Shown here piece after piece: positions 60,787 through 64,000 of a stretch of DNA of 64,000 nt (positions are counted from its first letter, which is position 1; each line of letters begins with the position of its first letter). The position numbers were made by a program, and so were the translations under genes. The notes beneath the pieces are model-generated. The model made no database searches. It was given only the letters and a program-made list of their open reading frames with translations, and was not told where the DNA came from. The DNA lies in the NCBI GenBank assembly GCA_016716265.1, contig JADJWQ010000002.1:953001-1017000 (forward strand). The letters run 5' to 3'. The stretch is from Planctomycetota bacterium (GTDB taxonomy: Bacteria > Planctomycetota > UBA1135 > UBA2386).

Positions 60787-62625
60787 CTACAGGTAGGCCT
60801 GTGCTGCATAGTGCAGCGCGACGCGGTGGGTATGGAAGTAGGATCCGTTGAGGGCGATGCAGCTCTTCATGATCTGAGCCCAGGCATGCTTGTCCTGCTG
60901 GTAGCACGGCAAGATCGCTGCATCCAGCTTCTCGTAGATCTCGCCTGCATCCGCGGCATCGCCGCGAGGTTTGCCCCCAGCTCCCAGGGACCACCCGGTC
61001 ACTCCCTCCACGTGCCCCTCGATCCACCAGCCATCGAGCACGCTGAGGCTCGGCACGCCGTTGACTGCCGCCTTCATTCCGGAGGTGCCCGAAGCCTCCA
61101 GCGGCGGAGTCGGCGTATTCAGCCAAAGGTCGACGCCAGCCGTGAGCTGGCGTGCCAGGTCCATGTCCTGGTCAGCCAAGAACACGATCCGAAGCCAGTC
61201 CGTTTCGCGCTGGGCTTCTCGGAGGAGCCGTTCGATCGCGTGCTTGCCGTCTTCGTCGTTGGGGTGCGCCTTTCCTGCGAAGATCACTTGGAGGCCGCCG
61301 TGGCGAGCTGCTACCGCCTCCAACGCCGCTCGGTCCTCGAACAACAGCGTCGGACGTTTGTACCTGGTGGCCCGCCGCGCGAAACCCACCGTGAAGCGCT
61401 CGGGGAGTAGCTGCACGTTGGACCTCCGCTTGATCTCCGAGATCAGCAGGCCCTTCGACTGTGCATGCGCCTCCAGGATCTGCTCGTCCGGGATCTGCCG
61501 AGCACGTCGCAGCCACGACGGATCCTGCTCCCAGCGTGGGATCCAGCGGTCGAAGACCTGACGCAGACTCTCGGAGACCCACGTGCGGGCATGAACGCCG
61601 TTGGTGACCACCTCGATGCGGTAGCCCGGGAACATCTCGCTGGAGACCTCCCCGTGTCGCTCCGCCACACCGTTGACGAACTTGCTGAGGTTGAGGCCCA
61701 GCAGAGTCATGTTGAGCTCGCTTTGACCGCCCAGCATCTGCAGAACGTCGTCGGGGGGAAGCGCGCCGCCGAGCAGTTGGCGGACCAGGTCGAGGGGAAA
61801 GCGGTCGTGACCGGCGGGAACCGGTGTGTGGGTCGTGAAGATGCAACGCTCGCGCACCGAATTGAAGTCCCACGACCCGGTGTGCTTCTGCTGCCTGGCG
61901 AGCAACTCCAGGGCGAGCAGCGCCGCATGCCCTTCGTTCATGTGGTAGCGCTCGATCTGATCGAGTCCCAAAGCCTCGAGCATCCGAATCCCACCGCTGC
62001 CGAGTACGATCTCCTGGCGCAACCGCTCGGCCGGAGACCCGGCGTACAGCCGGTTCGTGATCGACCGATCCCTCGGGTCGTTCTCGGCGCAGGACGAGTC
62101 CAGAAGCAGTAGCGGAACGGTTCCGCCCGACCATCCCTGGATCTCGACCCACCATGCTTCCAGCACGATTGGGCGGCCCTCGATGGTGACGGTGACCCGA
62201 GCCGGCAGCCGCGTGCAGAACTGCTCGGGCTGCCAAGCGACAGGCGCCTCGTGCTGTCGACCCGCGGTATCGATCTCCTGCCTGAAGTATCCGCCCCGGT
62301 AGAGCAGCGATACGCCCACGACCGGAAGGCGAAGATCAGCGAACGAACGCAGAGTGTCGCCAGCCAGGACCCCGAGACCGCCCGCGTAGGTTGGCATGCC
62401 CGAGTACAACGCGACCTCCATCGAGAAGTAGGCGATGCGCCGGGATCGGCTCCCGTCGGGTAGGCCATCGGATTCGTGTGGCGCGTAGCGTTCGGGGTCG
62501 GCTCGGAACAGTCCGGCGCATACCTCGGAGCAGAACCAGAAGACCCGATCCCGGTAGTTCTCAGAAGGCGGGTCGATGCGCGTGACCGGCATCCCGCAGA
62601 CCGGATCCTGGGGCACCTTGCTCAT
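60787..62625 (-). CDS. YHS-domain/alpha-glucan phosphorylase fusion
   Basis: A 612-residue protein. Residues 5-50 are a YHS-like metal-binding domain (DPVCGMPVTRID, FWFCSEVCAGLF). The rest is a compact GT35 glycogen phosphorylase: YAGGLGVLAGDTLRSFADLR, RYHMNEGHAALLALELL, VTNGVHARTWV and the pyridoxal phosphate site EASGTSGMKAAVNG (Lys about 518). It lacks the DUF3417 domain seen in the larger fusion. ATG 62625 (MSKVPQDPVCGM) follows GGAGG at 10 bases; ATG 62667 is an alternative. It would release glucose-1-phosphate, perhaps under metal control. Confidence 0.9.
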   Translation of the reverse strand: MSKVPQDPVCGMPVTRIDPPSENYRDRVFWFCSEVCAGLFRADPERYAPHESDGLPDGSRSRRIAYFSMEVALYSGMPTYAGGLGVLAGDTLRSFADLRLPVVGVSLLYRGGYFRQEIDTAGRQHEAPVAWQPEQFCTRLPARVTVTIEGRPIVLEAWWVEIQGWSGGTVPLLLLDSSCAENDPRDRSITNRLYAGSPAERLRQEIVLGSGGIRMLEALGLDQIERYHMNEGHAALLALELLARQQKHTGSWDFNSVRERCIFTTHTPVPAGHDRFPLDLVRQLLGGALPPDDVLQMLGGQSELNMTLLGLNLSKFVNGVAERHGEVSSEMFPGYRIEVVTNGVHARTWVSESLRQVFDRWIPRWEQDPSWLRRARQIPDEQILEAHAQSKGLLISEIKRRSNVQLLPERFTVGFARRATRYKRPTLLFEDRAALEAVAARHGGLQVIFAGKAHPNDEDGKHAIERLLREAQRETDWLRIVFLADQDMDLARQLTAGVDLWLNTPTPPLEASGTSGMKAAVNGVPSLSVLDGWWIEGHVEGVTGWSLGAGGKPRGDAADAGEIYEKLDAAILPCYQQDKHAWAQIMKSCIALNGSYFHTHRVALHYAAQAYL

Positions 62626-63139
62626 GTCCCTAGCACCTCCATGCATTTCCAGAGCGTGAGGCTCCATGGCACATCAAGAACATCGTTGCAGACCCGTCGA
62701 GGGGCCGTGGAGTCCGAAGTTGCGTTGGGTGAGACTCGCTCCGATCGTTGGATCGCCCTGTTCGACACCTGGCGCCCCGAGGGCAGTCTGACCGGCGCGG
62801 GTGATCGGGGCGGAACGTCTGTGAGTCTCCTGGACCAGCCAGTTCCTGAAGACTCTGCCGCCACGAAACCAGGATCTGCCCTACTGGCCTCCGACAACGG
62901 CCGCACCGGTTGCAGGGCTCGCGTGCTGCCGCCTCGGGTTGCAGCATCTGCCGTTTGATCGTCATGCCGAACGCAGAGCAAACCGTGGTCCACAACTGTC
63001 CCGAGGATCGGGTCGCTGCGGCACGCCCTTCGCCTCTCCGCCTTGCAGGCCCAAGAGCAATCTCGGCATGCGAGATCGACGCATGAGCAGAAGCCCCCCG
63101 TTCCATCCTGTCGCGATTGGCAGTCGCCTTGCGGGTCCG
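62626..63139. other. 514-base stretch without a supported gene
   Basis: Between the phosphorylase start and the small membrane protein. Frames are Arg/Ser/Thr-rich without motifs. It probably holds the promoter for the phosphorylase-esterase pair. Confidence 0.4.
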
Positions 63140-63292
63140 TCACGCCCCGGCTGCGAGAACGACAACTCCGAGAACGATCAGGAGCCACAGCACCTTCGTC
63201 ACCGTCGCCCGCCATCCATGGCGGCCGGGCGAACCGCACCGCCGGCACCGTGCCGGCGGCGTGGCATGGCTCTGGGATTTGGCTGGCTTCAT
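63140..63292 (-). CDS. 50-residue CxxC-TM small protein
   Basis: A short frame from ATG 63292 to TGA 63140-63142, 17 bases after the YHS-like stop. It begins MKPAKSQSHATPP, has a zinc-type CRRCG and ends with a membrane helix (VTKVLWLLIVLGVVVLAAGA). The order soluble CxxC then transmembrane helix looks genuine. It would be missed by usual length cut-offs. Function unknown; likely coupled to the metal-binding gene upstream. Confidence 0.6.
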   Translation of the reverse strand: MKPAKSQSHATPPARCRRCGSPGRHGWRATVTKVLWLLIVLGVVVLAAGA

Positions 63293-63309
63293 CGAAACGC
63301 TGCCGGCGA

Positions 63310-64000
63310 TCACTCGTGTCCGTGGCCGGCGTCCTTGCCACCGTGGCCCTCCTGCCCCTTGTGCTGTTCGTGGCCCTCGTGCGTCGCAGGCTTCTCACCC
63401 TTCCGGGCCGCGTCGACCAGCCCGATGAACTTCGCCGGGTCCTTCTCGACGTCCTTCTTGCAGTCCTTGCAGCACACGCGCACGAGCCGCCCCGCTACGA
63501 CGAGGTCAATCGGGTCGCCCATGTCGCCACCATACTTCTCACCACTCACCGGACACTCCTTCAGTGGGTAGCCTTTGCCCTGCGCCCCGACGACGGCCTG
63601 GTCGAGCGTGGCGAGGTACTTCGCCGGAGCCTTGGCGAACTCGGCGCGTTCCTGCTCTGCGCCAAGCCGGATGAGTCGGTTGCCGTACACGAACTCGAGA
63701 GGCTTCTCCGGCAGGTCCTTGCCGGTGACGAGCGACGTCTTCAGAGGGTAGATCGGCCCCTGGTCGGCAGCGATCTTCGCGTCGAGCTTGGCGAGGCTCT
63801 GCTGGAGGTCTTTCTCGAACTTCTTCGGGCAGCCGCCGCAGCAGTAGCGGACTTCACGGCCGTCATAGACCTTGACCACCGGGTCGCCCATCGTCCCCAG
63901 CTGCTTGCCGGAGATCGGGCATGTCGCGAACGGGTAGGCATCGCCGACCCGAGCAGGCGTCTTTGCCGCCGGGGCCTGATCGTGTCCGGCGTGGCCTTCG
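63310..64000 (-). CDS. Exported YHS/TRASH-like metal-binding protein (copy 2, partial at 5' end)
   Basis: At least 229 residues; the start lies beyond the window. It mirrors the 43160-43891 protein, with a CPISGKQLG/YCCGGCPKKF unit, then LVTGKDL and a final CPVSGEKYG/CCKDCKKDVEKDPAKF unit. It ends in a His-rich tail (HEGHEQHKGQEGHGGKDAGH). The first half is nearly identical at DNA level to copy 1; the second half has diverged, including CCKDC in place of GCKDC. Confidence 0.8.
   Translation of the reverse strand, partial: EGHAGHDQAPAAKTPARVGDAYPFATCPISGKQLGTMGDPVVKVYDGREVRYCCGGCPKKFEKDLQQSLAKLDAKIAADQGPIYPLKTSLVTGKDLPEKPLEFVYGNRLIRLGAEQERAEFAKAPAKYLATLDQAVVGAQGKGYPLKECPVSGEKYGGDMGDPIDLVVAGRLVRVCCKDCKKDVEKDPAKFIGLVDAARKGEKPATHEGHEQHKGQEGHGGKDAGHGHE
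63675..63957. repeat. Long direct repeat, copy B (partner at 43471-43753)
   Basis: See the partner copy: 283 bases, about 14 differences by eye, same orientation. Divergence increases abruptly on the 3' side of the gene, which argues for a local exchange rather than simple ageing of a whole duplication. Confidence 0.75.

Noticed and set aside
62630..63106. Minus-strand frame of 158 codons between phosphorylase and small protein
   Set aside because: Arg/Ser-rich, no ribosome site, no domain.
1..64000. CRISPR array or rRNA genes
   Set aside because: No regularly spaced short repeats or rRNA-like stretches were seen; the only notable long repeat is the YHS-like gene pair.

Overview
The window is GC-rich DNA from a diderm bacterium. 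It carries lipoproteins with lipoboxes, a tripartite RND efflux system needing an outer membrane, and a PilX-like pilus protein. The mix of many exported Cys/Met/His-rich metal proteins, a synthase-phosphorylase fusion and abundant enterochelin-esterase-like proteins would fit a Planctomycetota or similar environmental lineage, but nothing here fixes the taxonomy. No rRNA, CRISPR array or origin was seen.

Region 1 (1-18.4 kb) is a very GC-rich chromosomal block for glucan storage. It has GlgA (GT5), GlgC, a divergent debranching-enzyme homologue, and a 1,418-residue fusion of GT3 glycogen synthase to GT35 phosphorylase. Interleaved is a tight cluster of three ATP-grasp ligases, an S51/cyanophycinase-like protein and two enterochelin-esterase-like hydrolases, several joined by ATGA/GTGA overlaps. 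This suggests synthesis and turnover of an amide- or ester-linked product linked to glucan metabolism. A tRNA-Asn gene closes the block.

Region 2 (19.1-23.4 kb) is the most unusual part. A four-gene overlapping operon encodes an acyl-carrier-like protein, an XRE/ImmA-IrrE metalloprotease, a thymidylate-synthase-like protein and a MazG-type pyrophosphohydrolase. A convergent gene of the thymine-hypermodification family (5-hmU DNA kinase/alpha-glutamyl-putrescinyl-thymine pyrophosphorylase type) ends in its last codons. Repeated half-sites overlap the predicted promoter. I read it as a candidate nucleotide or DNA-base modification system, possibly defensive.

Region 3 (23.4-32.2 kb) is mobile-element DNA: a serine recombinase with DUF2924 and a small HTH partner, and a prophage remnant (ParB-methyltransferase, small and large terminase) with no portal or structural genes. 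A lipoprotein/XRE/esterase module interrupts it.

Region 4 (32.4-64 kb) is a metal and stress island of lower GC. It holds a CzcCBA efflux operon with small Cys-rich accessory proteins and a P1B zinc/cadmium-type ATPase, then a stand-alone CBM48 protein and an HtrA-like protease. A long minus-strand operon (51.8 to 43.2 kb) links metal-binding proteins, a ferredoxin-reductase fusion, a cytochrome-b-like membrane protein, a seven-haem cytochrome c, a LOG protein, a beta-CASP nuclease, an orphan ATP synthase epsilon subunit and a YHS-like protein. A histidine kinase/NtrC pair, an NhaP-type antiporter, an esterase, a YHS-phosphorylase fusion and a second YHS-like copy follow. The two YHS-like genes share a 283-bp stretch of about 95% identity, 20.2 kb apart.
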